A DNA stretch of 53,475 nucleotides from Roseovarius sp. 217 (GCF_000152845.1 NZ_CH902584.1:2556122-2609596), one strand, 5' to 3'. Numbered from the stretch's first letter, positions 36,983-46,492 are shown. Translations and numbers: made by a program. The notes: generated by a model from the sequence alone, not told the origin.

Positions 36983-37216
36983 TTGGCCTAAAGGGGGCGT
37001 TGGTTCCACGCACCAAAGCGCGGAATCAAGGTGCCGTAGGCACCGCCGCGCAGCGCCCGTCCGCCCCCTCGGGCGGGCGCTTTTGCAACGGCTCAACATA
37101 TTGAAAACGCATAAGTATTTGGCGGGGATAAAGTGCCAGCCGATGAGGTCGCAGCGCCCACCCGGCGGACGGGTGCTGCGCGGCTCATAGCAAAGGTCCA
37201 ACGTCCCCTTCACGCC
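36983..37216. repeat. Inverted-repeat element, long copy (about 234 bp)
   Basis: The left arm GGCCTAAAGGGGGCGTTGG (36985-37003) and the inverted right arm, read from 37216 back to 37198 as GGCGTGAAGGGGACGTTGG, match at 16 of 19 places. Inside are further hairpins. The arms match those of the element at 43741. No coding region is seen in it. Confidence 0.65.
37052..37084 (+). terminator. Terminator-like hairpin inside the inverted-repeat element
   Basis: AGCGCCCG (37052-37059) pairs with CGGGCGCT (37074-37081) around a G/C-rich loop, followed by TTT. It may end transcripts of the class V aminotransferase gene. Confidence 0.5.
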
Positions 37217-37251
37217 ATTCGCGTCCGTCCGGACGGTCGTTGCACCTGACC

Positions 37252-38601
37252 TCAGTCGCGCAGATGCGTTTCCAGCCAGTGTTCCAGCCAGTGGATGTTG
37301 TAATTGCCGGACTGGATGTCCTCTTCCTGCAAGAGCGCGTGAAAGAGCGGCACGGTGGTGTCGACGCCATCGACGATCAATTCGCCAAGGGCGCGGGCGA
37401 GACGCTGGAGGGCGCTGTGACGGTCCTTGCCGTGCACGATCAGCTTGGCAATCAGGCTGTCGTAATAGGGCGGGATCTTATAGCCATCATAGAGCGCCGA
37501 ATCCATCCGCACGCCCAGACCGCCGGGGGCGTGAAACTGGGTGATCCGACCGGGGCGCGGCGCGAAATCAGGCAGCTTCTCGGCGTTGATGCGGACCTCT
37601 ATGGCGTGGCCGTTGATGATCAGATCGTCCTGCGTAAAGGACATCGGCAGGCCTTCGGCGACGCGGATCTGTTCCTGCACAAGATCGACGCCAAAGATCG
37701 CCTCGGTCACGGGATGCTCGACCTGCAACCGTGTGTTCATCTCGATGAAGAAGAAATCACCCTTTTCATAGAGAAACTCGATGGTGCCCGCGCCGCGATA
37801 CTGGATATTCGCGCAGGCATCGGCACAGATTTTGCCGATACGGGCGCGTTCCTCGGCGGTGATGCAGGGGCCGGGGGCCTCTTCCAGAACCTTTTGGTGG
37901 CGGCGCTGAAGCGAGCAATCGCGCTCGCCCAGATGCACGGCACGGCCCTTGCCATCGCCGAACACCTGAATTTCGATGTGACGCGGCGTGGTGAGGTATT
38001 TCTCGATATAGACCTCGTCATTGCCAAAGGCCGCCTTGGCCTCGGAGCGGGCGGTCAGGAATGCCTTTTCCAACTCGGCGGCGTTCTGCGCCACCTTCAT
38101 GCCGCGCCCGCCGCCGCCGGCGGTGGCCTTGACGATGATTGGAAAGCCGATGTCAGCGCAGAGCGCCTGCGCTTGCTTGAGAGTGGCGATGCCGCCCTCT
38201 GAGCCGGGAACGCAGGGCACGCCAAGCGCCTTCATCGTGTCCTTGGCGGTGATCTTGTCGCCCATGATGCGGATATGTTCGGCAGACGGGCCGATGAAGG
38301 TCAGGCCGTGATCCTCGACGATCTGCACGAAATTGGCGTTCTCCGACAGAAAGCCATAGCCCGGATGAATGGCCTGCGCGCCCGTGACCTCACAGGCGGC
38401 GATGATCGAGGGGATCGACAGATAGCTCTCGGACGAGGCGGGCGGGCCGATGCAGACGGATTCGTCCGCCATGCGCACATGCATGGCGTCGGCGTCGGCG
38501 GTGGAATGCACGGCGACGGTCTTGATCCCCATCTCACGGGCGGCGCGGATCACGCGGAGGGCGATCTCGCCCCGGTTGGCGATCAGGATTTTCTCGAACA
38601 T
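37252..38601 (-). CDS. accC: Acetyl-CoA carboxylase, biotin carboxylase subunit
   Basis: 449 residues, normal length. It carboxylates biotin on AccB with ATP and bicarbonate, the first half-reaction of fatty acid synthesis. [20 protein letters not shown] is the N-terminal fold, [11 protein letters not shown] the ATP-grasp glycine loop, and [17 protein letters not shown] the active-site strand. It lies 12 bp after accB in the standard accB-accC order. Confidence 0.97.
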   Translation of the reverse strand: MFEKILIANRGEIALRVIRAAREMGIKTVAVHSTADADAMHVRMADESVCIGPPASSESYLSIPSIIAACEVTGAQAIHPGYGFLSENANFVQIVEDHGLTFIGPSAEHIRIMGDKITAKDTMKALGVPCVPGSEGGIATLKQAQALCADIGFPIIVKATAGGGGRGMKVAQNAAELEKAFLTARSEAKAAFGNDEVYIEKYLTTPRHIEIQVFGDGKGRAVHLGERDCSLQRRHQKVLEEAPGPCITAEERARIGKICADACANIQYRGAGTIEFLYEKGDFFFIEMNTRLQVEHPVTEAIFGVDLVQEQIRVAEGLPMSFTQDDLIINGHAIEVRINAEKLPDFAPRPGRITQFHAPGGLGVRMDSALYDGYKIPPYYDSLIAKLIVHGKDRHSALQRLARALGELIVDGVDTTVPLFHALLQEEDIQSGNYNIHWLEHWLETHLRD

Positions 38602-38613
38602 GTGCAGCGGGCC

Positions 38614-39102
38614 TTATTCGATGATCATCAGGGGCGCACCATATTCGACCGCCGCGCCATCCTCGATCAGGATGCGTTTGACGGTGCCGCCCCGCGGGGC
38701 GGGAATATGGTTCATCGTCTTCATCGCCTCGATGATCAGCAAAGTGTCGCCCTCGGCCACCTGCGCGCCGACGCTGACAAAGGCGGGCGAGCCCGGTTCG
38801 GCCTGCATATAGACGGTGCCGACCATGGGCGAGGTCACGGCGCCGGGATGGCTTGCGGGGTCTTCGGTGGGCGCTGCGGCGGCCGGGGCCGAGGCGGCGG
38901 AGGGGGCGTGCATCTGGGCGGGTGCTGCGGGGGGGGCGTAATGGGTGGTGACAGTCTCGCCCCGGCGACTGACGCGCACGTTGAGCGTGTCTGAGTCGCC
39001 GTATTCACGTTTGACCGACAGTTCGGTCAGATCGTTCTCGTTCAAGAGTTCCGCCAACGCCTTGATAAAGGCCACGTCCGATTCATGGGATTTGTTCGAC
39101 AT
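38614..39102 (-). CDS. accB: Biotin carboxyl carrier protein of acetyl-CoA carboxylase
   Basis: 162 residues. Lys128 in IEAMKTMNHI is biotinylated. The N-terminal helical part is joined by an Ala/Pro-rich linker (about 57-85) to the biotinyl domain. The start MSNKSHESDV at 39102 follows GAGGAAG; five extra codons upstream are open. It carries carboxybiotin between AccC and the carboxyltransferase. Confidence 0.95.
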   Translation of the reverse strand: MSNKSHESDVAFIKALAELLNENDLTELSVKREYGDSDTLNVRVSRRGETVTTHYAPPAAPAQMHAPSAASAPAAAAPTEDPASHPGAVTSPMVGTVYMQAEPGSPAFVSVGAQVAEGDTLLIIEAMKTMNHIPAPRGGTVKRILIEDGAAVEYGAPLMIIE

Positions 39103-39251
39103 ATCTTCCTCGACCACAGCGCGATGATGTCCCGTCCGGGGCTCATGGCATTTTGTTTTGGCCGCTTATAGGGCAAGGCGGAGGCTGAGAAAAGCGGCCA
39201 TTGCCCAATAATCTGGGGGTGGGAGGGCAATTTTGCGAGAGGCGCGCGTAT

Positions 39252-39794
39252 TCAGAGCGGCATGCCCGAAAGTTTGGCTACGAGTTCCGCAAGGTTGCGG
39301 GCCTGAAATTTCTCAAGCAGGCGGGCGCGGTAGACCTCGATCGTGCGGTAGCTGAGGCCGAGATCCAGGCCGATTTCCTTGGAGGTGAGGCCACGACAGG
39401 TGAGAATCGCCACTTCGCGTTCGCGTTGGGTGAGTTGCACCATGGGGCGTTCGTTAGAGAGATCGGAAAACGACCAGATGCCGCGCTGAAACGGGGCCTC
39501 GGGGGTGAGGGATTGGCCGCGCACCCGGCACCAGAAGAGCGTGCCATCGCGCCGTTTCATCACCCGCTCGTCGGAATAGCGCCCGGTCTTGCGCATGATC
39601 GAGAGCGCATCCGCCCCGATGCGGCGATAATCCTCAATCGAGGGGTAATAGCGGGCAAGGGGGATGTTGATGTAATCGGTAGGGGCATCGCCAAAGATCA
39701 CGGCAAATTTTTGATTGCACTGCCGGATGATGCGGTGTTCCAGCAGCGCGAGGCCCACGGGGGCGTGGTCGAAGGCGAGTTCCTTGATCTCCAT
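39252..39794 (-). CDS. PAS-LuxR transcriptional regulator
   Basis: 180 residues. Residues 5-105 are a PAS domain (LAFDHAPVGLALLEHRIIRQ, MKRRDGTLFWCRVRG). Residues 112-175 are a LuxR/GerE helix-turn-helix (LTQREREVAILTCRGLTSKE, YRTIEVYRARLLEKF). No receiver domain is present, so it is a direct one-protein sensor. ATG 39794 or 39806 could be the start. It is divergent from the acyl-CoA ligase gene across about 110 bp, which makes that gene a likely target. What the PAS domain binds is unknown. Confidence 0.83.
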   Translation of the reverse strand: MEIKELAFDHAPVGLALLEHRIIRQCNQKFAVIFGDAPTDYINIPLARYYPSIEDYRRIGADALSIMRKTGRYSDERVMKRRDGTLFWCRVRGQSLTPEAPFQRGIWSFSDLSNERPMVQLTQREREVAILTCRGLTSKEIGLDLGLSYRTIEVYRARLLEKFQARNLAELVAKLSGMPL

Positions 39795-39914
39795 GGCGGT
39801 CTCCATGGCCCGTTTATGGCGCGCGGGATGCGGCGCGCCAAGGGCTTTGCGTGTTTCTACGGAATTGTGCCGGGGCTTTGTCGGTGGTTTGGTGGCGACG
39901 GGGAGGATTGGGTG

Positions 39915-41393
39915 ATGAATATCGGGATTTGGCTGGAGCGGGCGGCGCAGACGTGGCCCGCGCGCGAGGCGCTGTTTCAAGGTGTCGACGTGGTCGCGGA
40001 TTATGCGGGGTTTGACCGCGCGGCGCGCGAGGTGGCGGGCGGGTTGATGGCGCAAGGGGTGGTTGCCGGCGACCGGGTGGCGATTTTCATGGGCAATGCG
40101 CCCGAGTATCTGCTGGCGCTCTATGGCATCTGGTATGCCGGGGCGGCCGCTGTGCCGATCAACGCCAAGCTGCACGGGGCAGAGGCGGCGTGGATCATTG
40201 CGGACGCGGGCGCAGCTGTGGTTCTGGCGGATGCGGCCCGGCGGGAGGCTTTGGCCGCAGAGGGCGTTGCGGCGCAGGCGGTGGCGCGGGGCGAGGCCGT
40301 GGCCGAGGTGGAGACCCGTGCGCCGGAGGATCTGGCGTGGCTGTTTTACACCTCCGGCACCACCGGGCGGCCCAAGGGGATTCGGATCACGCATAGGATG
40401 CTGGTGGCGATGTCGCTGAGCTATCTGGCGGATGTGGATGAGGTGACGGGCGCGGATGCCACGCTTTATGCCGCGCCGATGAGCCATGGTGCGGGGCTCT
40501 ATGCGATGGTGCATGTGCTGCGCGGGGCGCGGCATGTCTGCCCTGCGTCGGGCGGGTTTGACGAGGCCGAGATTTTCGATCTCGCGCGGCATCATGGTCG
40601 GGTGCATATGTTTGCGGCCCCGACGATGGTCAAGCGGCTGACGGCGCGGGCGCGTTTGAGCGGCGAGACCGGCGCGGGGCTGCGCAGCGTGGTTTATGCC
40701 GGGGGGCCGATGTATCTGGCCGATATTCTGGAGGCGGTTGAGGTCTTTGGCCCGGTTTTCCTGCAAATCTACGGGCAGGGGGAATGCCCGATGGCGATCA
40801 CCGCCCTGTCCCGCGTCGATGTGGCGGACCGCAGCCATCCGCGTTGGCGCGAACGGCTGGCCTCTGTCGGTCGGGCGCAATCGGTGGGGGAGGTGCGGAT
40901 TGCCGATGAGACAGGCGCGGGGGTGCCGCCGGGCGAGGTCGGTGAAATCCTCGTGCGCGGCGATGCGGTGATGCCGGGGTATTGGCAGAACGTCGAGGCC
41001 AGTGACAAGGCGCTCAAGGGCGGCTGGCTCTGGACCGGCGATCTGGGGCGGATGGACGCTGACGGCTATGTGACCTTGCAGGATCGGTCCAAGGATATGA
41101 TCATCTCGGGCGGCAGCAATATCTATCCACGCGAGGTGGAGGAGGTGCTCTTGACCCACCCGTCAGTGATTGAGGCGGCGGTTGTGGGGCAGATGGATGC
41201 CGAATGGGGTGAGATTGTGGTGGCCTTCGTGGTCTGTGACGGGGCGTTGGATGAGGCCGCACTCGATGCCCATTGCCTGAGCCAGATCGCGCGGTTCAAG
41301 CGGCCCAAGCGCTATATTGCGGTGCCGGACCTGCCCAAGAACAATTACGGCAAGGTGCTCAAGACCGAGTTGCGGGGGCGTTTCGCCGAGTAA
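39915..41393 (+). CDS. Acyl-CoA synthetase (AMP-forming acyl-CoA ligase)
   Basis: 492 residues. LFYTSGTTGRPKGI (about 143-156) is the P-loop of the ANL superfamily, QIYGQGECPM the acyl-binding region, WTGDLGRMDADGYVTLQDRS and DMIISGGSNIYPREVEE the hinge, and NNYGKVLKTELR holds the catalytic lysine. It activates an organic acid as acyl-CoA through an acyl-AMP step; the chain type cannot be told. ATG 39915 follows GGGAGGATTG. The PAS-LuxR gene is divergent. Confidence 0.87.
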   Translation: MNIGIWLERAAQTWPAREALFQGVDVVADYAGFDRAAREVAGGLMAQGVVAGDRVAIFMGNAPEYLLALYGIWYAGAAAVPINAKLHGAEAAWIIADAGAAVVLADAARREALAAEGVAAQAVARGEAVAEVETRAPEDLAWLFYTSGTTGRPKGIRITHRMLVAMSLSYLADVDEVTGADATLYAAPMSHGAGLYAMVHVLRGARHVCPASGGFDEAEIFDLARHHGRVHMFAAPTMVKRLTARARLSGETGAGLRSVVYAGGPMYLADILEAVEVFGPVFLQIYGQGECPMAITALSRVDVADRSHPRWRERLASVGRAQSVGEVRIADETGAGVPPGEVGEILVRGDAVMPGYWQNVEASDKALKGGWLWTGDLGRMDADGYVTLQDRSKDMIISGGSNIYPREVEEVLLTHPSVIEAAVVGQMDAEWGEIVVAFVVCDGALDEAALDAHCLSQIARFKRPKRYIAVPDLPKNNYGKVLKTELRGRFAE

Positions 41394-41439
41394 CCCCACC
41401 TTGTTTTCGCCGCGCAAAGGCGCTAGATGCGCGGGGTCG

Positions 41440-41473
41440 AGCGGTCGCAGCCTACCCGCTTTAAAAAACAAGG
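41440..41473 (+). promoter_or_regulatory. preQ1-I riboswitch before queCDEF
   Basis: Stem AGCGG (41440-41444) pairs with CCGCT (41456-41460) around the loop TCGCAGCCTAC, followed by the A-rich tail TTAAAAAACAAGG (41461-41473). Layout and spacing follow the known preQ1-I aptamer. The tail includes AAGG, seven bases before the queC ATG, so binding preQ1 would hide the ribosome-binding site and lower translation of its own synthesis genes. A 7-bp hairpin, CCGCGCA/TGCGCGG, lies just upstream (41410-41434). Confidence 0.88.
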
Positions 41474-41480
41474 ATGAAAG

Positions 41481-42179
41481 ATGAGGACGATTGTTATCTG
41501 CTCGGGCGGGCTCGATTCCGTATCGCTCGCCCATAAGGTGGCCGCCGAGCATGAATTGGCGGGGCTTTTGAGCTTTGATTACGGGCAACGCCATGTGAAA
41601 GAGGTGGAGTACGCCGCTGCTTGCGCGCGCCGTCTGGGCGTGCCGCATAAGGTGGTGGATATTCGCCAGATTGGCGCGGCCCTGTCGGGATCGGCGCTGA
41701 CCGATGATGTGGCGGTGCCGGATGGGCATTACGCCGAAGAGACCATGAAAATCACCATCGTGCCCAATCGCAATGCGATCATGCTGGCCATCGCCTTTGG
41801 CATGGCCGCGGCGGAAAAGGCCGATGCGGTGGCCACAGCGGTGCATGGCGGGGATCATTTCATCTACCCTGATTGCCGCCCCGGTTTCATCAACGCCTTT
41901 CAGGCGATGCAGGATGCGGCGCTGGAGGGCTATGCCGAGGTCAAGCTCTATACGCCCTATTTGCAGGGGTCCAAGGGCGATATTGTCACCGATGGGGCCA
42001 AGCATGGCACGCCCTTTGCCGAGACATGGTCCTGCTACAAGGGGGGTGCGCGGCATTGCGGGCGTTGCGGCACCTGTGTCGAGCGGCGCGAGGCGTTTCA
42101 TCTGGCGGGGGTGGTTGATCCGACCGACTATGAGGACCGCGATTTCTGGCTGGCGGCTGTGGCCGGGCGGGGGGCGTGA
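41481..42179 (+). CDS. queC: 7-cyano-7-deazaguanine synthase
   Basis: 232 residues. CSGGLDSVSLAHKV is the ATP pyrophosphatase loop, and CYKGGARHCGRCGTC gives the four zinc cysteines. QueC converts 7-carboxy-7-deazaguanine to preQ0 with ATP and ammonia in queuosine synthesis. It is first of queC-queD-queE-queF, under the preQ1 riboswitch. Confidence 0.97.
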   Translation: MRTIVICSGGLDSVSLAHKVAAEHELAGLLSFDYGQRHVKEVEYAAACARRLGVPHKVVDIRQIGAALSGSALTDDVAVPDGHYAEETMKITIVPNRNAIMLAIAFGMAAAEKADAVATAVHGGDHFIYPDCRPGFINAFQAMQDAALEGYAEVKLYTPYLQGSKGDIVTDGAKHGTPFAETWSCYKGGARHCGRCGTCVERREAFHLAGVVDPTDYEDRDFWLAAVAGRGA

Positions 42180-42535
42180 TGTACCGGATCACCAAGGAAT
42201 TCCATTTTTCCGCGTCGCATCAGCTGTTTGGCCTGCCTGAGACGCATCAATGCGCGCGGCTGCATGGGCATAATTACATCGTCGTGGTGGAGCTGACCGC
42301 CGCCGAGTTGAACGCGCATGGGTTCGTGCGCGATTACCTCGATCTGGGCGATCTGAAGCGGTATATTGATGACGCGCTGGATCACCGGCATCTGAATGAT
42401 GTGCTGGGCGATGGCTGTGTGACCGCAGAGCGGATGGCCAAGCATTTTTACGACTGGTGCCATGCGCGCTGGCCGGAGGTGACGGCGGTCAAGGTCAGCG
42501 AAACGCCGAAGACCTGGGCGGAGTTTCGTCCGTGA
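42179..42535 (+). CDS. queD: 6-carboxy-5,6,7,8-tetrahydropterin synthase
   Basis: 118 residues. [20 protein letters not shown] and [11 protein letters not shown] provide the zinc histidines and the catalytic Cys. QueD makes carboxytetrahydropterin from dihydroneopterin triphosphate. The ATG at 42179 overlaps the queC stop (TGATG); a GTG one codon before is in frame. Confidence 0.96.
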   Translation: MYRITKEFHFSASHQLFGLPETHQCARLHGHNYIVVVELTAAELNAHGFVRDYLDLGDLKRYIDDALDHRHLNDVLGDGCVTAERMAKHFYDWCHARWPEVTAVKVSETPKTWAEFRP

Positions 42536-43254
42536 GCGACGCGATCCGGGTATCGGAAATCTTTGGGCCGACGATACAGGGCGAGGGGGCGCTGATCGGT
42601 CAGCCGACGGTATTCGTGCGCACGGGGGGCTGTGACTATCGCTGTAGCTGGTGCGACAGCCTGCATGCGGTCGAATCGGCCTATCGCGAGACTTGGGTGC
42701 CGATGAGCGCTGAGGCCGTGATGGCCGAGGTGGTGCGCCTCTCGGGCGGCCGGGCTATCATGGTGACGCTGTCGGGGGGCAATCCGGCGATCCAGCCGCT
42801 GGGGGCGTTGATTGATCTGGGCCATGCGCAGGGCTATCGGTTCGCGATGGAAACTCAGGGGTCCGTGGCGCGCGACTGGTTTGCGGCGCTTGATATGCTG
42901 GTGCTCAGCCCCAAGCCGCCGTCATCTAGCATGGTGGTGGATTGGGCGCTGTTCGAGGAATGTGTTGCGGCGGCCAAGGGCGCGGCAAGCGTGCTCAAGA
43001 TCGTGGTGTTTGACGAGGTGGATTACCAATGGGCGCGGCAGGTGGCGGGGCGTTATCCGCATCTGCCGCTCTATCTGCAACCGGGTAATCACACGCCGCC
43101 ACCGCCCGAGGACGATGCCGCGACCGTCGATCAGGCGGGCATTGATGAGCGGATGCGCTGGCTGGTGGAGCGGGTGACAGGCGACGGATGGTTTGAGGCG
43201 AAGGTGCTGCCGCAACTGCATGTGATGCTCTGGGGCAACAAGCGCGGGGTGTGA
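42532..43254 (+). CDS. queE: 7-carboxy-7-deazaguanine synthase, radical SAM
   Basis: 240 residues. Cys34, Cys38 and Cys41 (CDYRCSWC) bind the radical SAM cluster, and [18 protein letters not shown] is the family N-terminus. QueE rearranges carboxytetrahydropterin to carboxydeazaguanine. The start is GTG at 42532, overlapping the queD stop by GTGA; the frame upstream lies within queD. Confidence 0.95.
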   Translation: MSDAIRVSEIFGPTIQGEGALIGQPTVFVRTGGCDYRCSWCDSLHAVESAYRETWVPMSAEAVMAEVVRLSGGRAIMVTLSGGNPAIQPLGALIDLGHAQGYRFAMETQGSVARDWFAALDMLVLSPKPPSSSMVVDWALFEECVAAAKGAASVLKIVVFDEVDYQWARQVAGRYPHLPLYLQPGNHTPPPPEDDAATVDQAGIDERMRWLVERVTGDGWFEAKVLPQLHVMLWGNKRGV

Positions 43255-43265
43255 AGGAGAGAGCG

Positions 43266-43730
43266 ATGAGCGAAAATATCTACAAGGACCTCAAGCAGTT
43301 GGGTGGTGCTGCGCAGATACCGCAGAGCCCCGAAGAGGCGCTGTTGGAGCGGGTGAGTAATCCGCAGGCGGATGTGCTCTATAACGTGCGGTTTACCGCG
43401 CCCGAGTTCACCTCGCTCTGTCCGATGACCGGCCAGCCTGATTTCGCGCATCTGGTGATTGATTATGTGCCGGGCAAATGGCTGGTCGAGAGCAAGTCGC
43501 TCAAGCTTTATCTCACCAGTTTCCGCAATCATGGGGCATTCCATGAGGATTGCACGATTTCGATTGCGCGGCGCCTGGTGGCGTTTCTGGAGCCGCAGTG
43601 GCTTCGGATTGGCGGCTATTGGTATCCGCGTGGCGGCATTCCGATTGATGTCTTCTGGCAGACCGGGGCGATGCCCGAGGGGGTCTGGATTCCTGATCAA
43701 GGTGTGCCACCCTATCGCGGGAGAGGGTGA
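43266..43730 (+). CDS. queF: preQ1 synthase, NADPH-dependent nitrile reductase
   Basis: 154 residues, the short (YkvM-type) form. Cys52 in [11 protein letters not shown] forms the thioimide and Asp59 assists; [18 protein letters not shown] is the NADPH-binding signature. QueF reduces preQ0 to preQ1, the ligand of the riboswitch at the head of this operon. AAGGAGAGAGCG precedes ATG 43266. Confidence 0.97.
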   Translation: MSENIYKDLKQLGGAAQIPQSPEEALLERVSNPQADVLYNVRFTAPEFTSLCPMTGQPDFAHLVIDYVPGKWLVESKSLKLYLTSFRNHGAFHEDCTISIARRLVAFLEPQWLRIGGYWYPRGGIPIDVFWQTGAMPEGVWIPDQGVPPYRGRG

Positions 43731-43740
43731 GGGGCAGGGT

Positions 43741-43839
43741 TTGGCCTGACGGGGACGTCGGCCCAGCGATTGCGCGGCGCCCTTCGGGCTTGATGCCGCG
43801 CGTAAGCGCCGCTTGGGGCCGACGTCACCTAAAGGCCAA
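43741..43839. repeat. Inverted-repeat element, short copy (99 bp)
   Basis: The left arm GGCCTGACGGGGACGTCGG (43743-43761) and the inverted right arm GGCCTTTAGGTGACGTCGG (43837 back to 43819) match at 15 of 19 places. The centre folds as GCGCGGC/GCCGCGC with an inner GCCC-TTCG-GGC hairpin. The arms share the GGCCTNANGGGGACGT pattern with the element at 36983. It lies between the convergent queF and lipoprotein genes. Confidence 0.65.
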
Positions 43840-43857
43840 GACCCTCCACTTTTCGCA

Positions 43858-44124
43858 TCAGCAGGGCACGGTGCGATAGGTGCCGTCGCCATTCGAGTAG
43901 GCGCATTGGTTCTTGGCGGTGTTGCGGGCCACAAGCGTGCCTGCGGCAGCCCCTGCCAGTGCCGAAACGACGGTCCAGCCGGAATCGGCGTCAAAGGCGG
44001 AGGCGAGCAAGGCACCACCGGCTGCACCGGCTGCGCCGCCGACCAGTTCCCGGTCGCTGACGCCCTGCATGCAGCCTGCAAGGGCGAGGCTGGTGACGCT
44101 GGCGAGAATGAGACTGCGGTTCAT
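43858..44124 (-). CDS. Small glycine-zipper lipoprotein
   Basis: 88 residues. LALAGC at residues 13-18 is a lipobox, so Cys18 is probably lipidated and the protein anchored to a membrane. ELVGGAAGAAGGALLASAF and ALAGAAAGTLVARNTAKNQ form a glycine-zipper-like hydrophobic pair, and the C-terminus (CAYSNGDGTYRTVPC) has two cysteines. AAGGGGATTACC precedes the ATG at 44124. Function unknown. Confidence 0.8.
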   Translation of the reverse strand: MNRSLILASVTSLALAGCMQGVSDRELVGGAAGAAGGALLASAFDADSGWTVVSALAGAAAGTLVARNTAKNQCAYSNGDGTYRTVPC

Positions 44125-44219
44125 GGTAATCCCCTTTTGATTTGGTTTGAACACAGGATTCAACGCAGGGTCGGGGGATTTGTTCCATCCGGGAGACCGG
44201 AGGAGCGGCGGATATCCGA

Positions 44220-45125
44220 TCACAGCATCGGTGGCGGGGGTCTGCGCCGCGCGCCCGAGAGGGCGTTGCCCGCAATCGCAGTCAAAAGGATCGTGCCGCC
44301 GATCAGGGTATTCGGGGTGGCCGTCTCGCCGAGCACAAGCCAGACCCAGACCGGGCCCAGCACCACTTCGGCCAAGGACAGAAGCGTCAGTTCGGCGGCC
44401 GGCACGGTCTTGGAGCCGATGGTATAGAGGATCAGCCCCAAACCCACCTGAAACACGCCCATTCCGAGCGAAATCCCCATGTCGCCGGGGGTGATCCCGA
44501 GCGACAGGCCAAGCCAGAGGCAGATGATCGCCATCAGCACCATGCCAAAGACACCCGACAGAAAGACGGCGGGCATCATCTCTGTTGCCTTGCCCCAGCG
44601 GAGGGTGATGGTGAAGGTCGCAAACCCCACCGCAGAGCCGATGGCGGCGAGATTGCCCAAGAGGGCGGCCCCGGCGAACTTGTCCCAGACCATCACCGCG
44701 ATGCCACAGCCCGCAACGAGAATGGCGACCCATGTCTGGGGCCGCACATATTCGCCAAGGATCACACGGCCAAGGACAGCGGCCAAGAGGGGAGAACAGG
44801 CGAAAAGCATCATGGCATTGGCGACGGATGTGGTCTGGATGGCAAAGATCGCGCCTGTGTAGGCCGCAACCAGTGACAGCCCGCCAATCACCCCCGGCCA
44901 ACCCATGCGCCACGCAAGGCGCAGCGGATCTTGTCCGGTGCGCAGGCGGATCACCCCATAGAGCAACAGCGTCATCGAGACAGAGCGGTAGAACAGAATC
45001 TGCCAGACCTGCGCCTCGTCGATCAGGCGGATGCCAAGGCCCACGGTGGACCAGACCAGACCTGCGAGAAACACAAGGGCATAGCCGCGCAGGTCACGTT
45101 CGGACCGGGTCAGGACGGTGGTCAT
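44220..45125 (-). CDS. DMT-family transporter (EamA type), second of a pair
   Basis: 301 residues, ten predicted helices in two EamA repeats (residues 14-145 and 155-290). GLVWSTVGLGIRLIDEAQVW and LLSLAEVVLGPVWVWLVLGE are typical ends of the repeats. Such exporters move metabolites or amino acids; the substrate is unknown. The start overlaps the upstream transporter gene by 4 bp, so the two are translated together. Confidence 0.87.
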   Translation of the reverse strand: MTTVLTRSERDLRGYALVFLAGLVWSTVGLGIRLIDEAQVWQILFYRSVSMTLLLYGVIRLRTGQDPLRLAWRMGWPGVIGGLSLVAAYTGAIFAIQTTSVANAMMLFACSPLLAAVLGRVILGEYVRPQTWVAILVAGCGIAVMVWDKFAGAALLGNLAAIGSAVGFATFTITLRWGKATEMMPAVFLSGVFGMVLMAIICLWLGLSLGITPGDMGISLGMGVFQVGLGLILYTIGSKTVPAAELTLLSLAEVVLGPVWVWLVLGETATPNTLIGGTILLTAIAGNALSGARRRPPPPML

Positions 45126-46150
45126 TTGGCGCTTTCTTCTTCGGGGATTTGCGGCGGAAGGGGGCTGCCGGGGGCAAAGATCGCCTCGGCGGTGACAGGC
45201 ACCTCGTCGCTATGGCGCGCTGCGCGCAATTCGCGCCAGCCGAGATAGAGGCCAGAGGCAATGATCAGCGTCATACCGGCAAGGACATTCAGCGCCGGAA
45301 CTTCGTCCCAGAGCACATAGGCAAGGATCGCGGCAAAGGGCAGGTAGGTATAGTCAAAGGGGGCCACGAGGCTTGCGTTGGCGATCTGGTATGCCCGCGA
45401 GACCAGCGAATAGGCTGCCATGCCGATGACCCCCAAAAGGGCAAGGCGTGGCAGGTCGCCAAAGGCCTCGGGTGGTAATTCCCAGCGCAGGTGGTGGGTG
45501 GCCGGGGTGATCTCGATCACCTGATTGACCAGCCAGCCCATCGGCAGGATCAGCAGCCCGGCGAAGGTCAGGGTATAGAGACCCACGGTCAATGTGCTCT
45601 CGCGGTCGCCGATCTGACGGGCGATGATCTGCGAGATGGCGTAGGTCACAGCGCAGAGCAAGGGCAGGATCGCCACCCAAGAGAAATTCTCGCCCGCCGG
45701 GTTCATGGCGATCAGCACGCCGATAAAGCCCACGACGAGGGCCGCGCAGCGATGCGGTCCGATGGTTTCACGCAAGAACACCGAGGCGAAGAGTGCGGTG
45801 ATCAGCGGCGCGGAGAAGAAGATTGTGCTGACCTCGGCCAGTCCCATGAACGGGAAGGCCGCGTAGAACATGGAAAAGCCTGTGGCGAAGAGGAAGGCGC
45901 GCAAGAGATGCAGCGGCCAGAGCGGCGTCAGCAGGCGGTGTGGGGCCCCGAGAATCAAGATGAGCGGCGTCATCACCAAGAGGGTCACGATGGAGCGCAC
46001 GAAAATCAGCAACCAGACCGGATAGAGGGTCAGCAGCGTTTTCATCATGGCATCCTGCCCGACAAAGAGCAGCATGGCGATCTCGACGCAGAGTATCCCC
46101 TGCAGCGCGCGCGACGGCGCGGGGGTGGGATGTGCCGAAAGCGTGGCCAT
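45122..46150 (-). CDS. DMT-family transporter (EamA type), first of a pair
   Basis: 342 residues with about ten helices after a 15-residue leader. EIAMLLFVGQDAMMKTLLTL, PFMGLAEVSTIFFSAPLITA and LPFAAILAYVLWDEVPALNV are EamA-type motifs. The C-terminal 35 residues are soluble. Two neighbouring DMT genes with overlapping ends could make separate pumps or a hetero-oligomer. It is divergent from the XRE regulator, 342 bp away. Confidence 0.87.
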   Translation of the reverse strand: MATLSAHPTPAPSRALQGILCVEIAMLLFVGQDAMMKTLLTLYPVWLLIFVRSIVTLLVMTPLILILGAPHRLLTPLWPLHLLRAFLFATGFSMFYAAFPFMGLAEVSTIFFSAPLITALFASVFLRETIGPHRCAALVVGFIGVLIAMNPAGENFSWVAILPLLCAVTYAISQIIARQIGDRESTLTVGLYTLTFAGLLILPMGWLVNQVIEITPATHHLRWELPPEAFGDLPRLALLGVIGMAAYSLVSRAYQIANASLVAPFDYTYLPFAAILAYVLWDEVPALNVLAGMTLIIASGLYLGWRELRAARHSDEVPVTAEAIFAPGSPLPPQIPEEESAK

Positions 46151-46492
46151 GGGGGTCCATTTCTATCAGTTTGGCGCGCGCGCCGCAGTGTCCTAGGGTC
46201 GTCTCAGGCTGGGGAGATCAAAAGCGACTGTCGCGCCTCTTTGCGACGCGGATGCGTAAAAACCGGGCAGGGGTCTGCGCGGCCTCTCGGGTGCTGAGGG
46301 CCATTGGGGCGGGGTCGCAGGCTTGTACGAAAACGTGACCTCGGATATCGACGTAAGAATATTGCGCGCCGCGTTATTTTCGTGGAATAAACAGGCTGTA
46401 AACTTATAGACAAGTCTTGTGCGCTTGTTGTAAAAAAATTCTCGCACTCACAGATTGCCCACAGATAGCCCTCCGGGACAAGGACTCGCCAG
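46151..46492. other. Long intergenic region before the XRE regulator
   Basis: No gene is seen. The first 170 bp are GC-rich; 46360-46445 are AT-rich and probably hold the promoter of the XRE regulator. ACAAG-T-CTTGT (46410-46420) is an 11-bp inverted repeat, with a further CTTGT at 46424-46428, possible sites for autoregulation. No riboswitch or RNA gene is recognised. Confidence 0.45.

Noticed and set aside
39807..41159. Long minus-strand frame ahead of the PAS-LuxR regulator
   Set aside because: It is antisense to the acyl-CoA ligase and shows only Arg/His/Pro-rich shadow sequence typical of GC-rich opposite frames.
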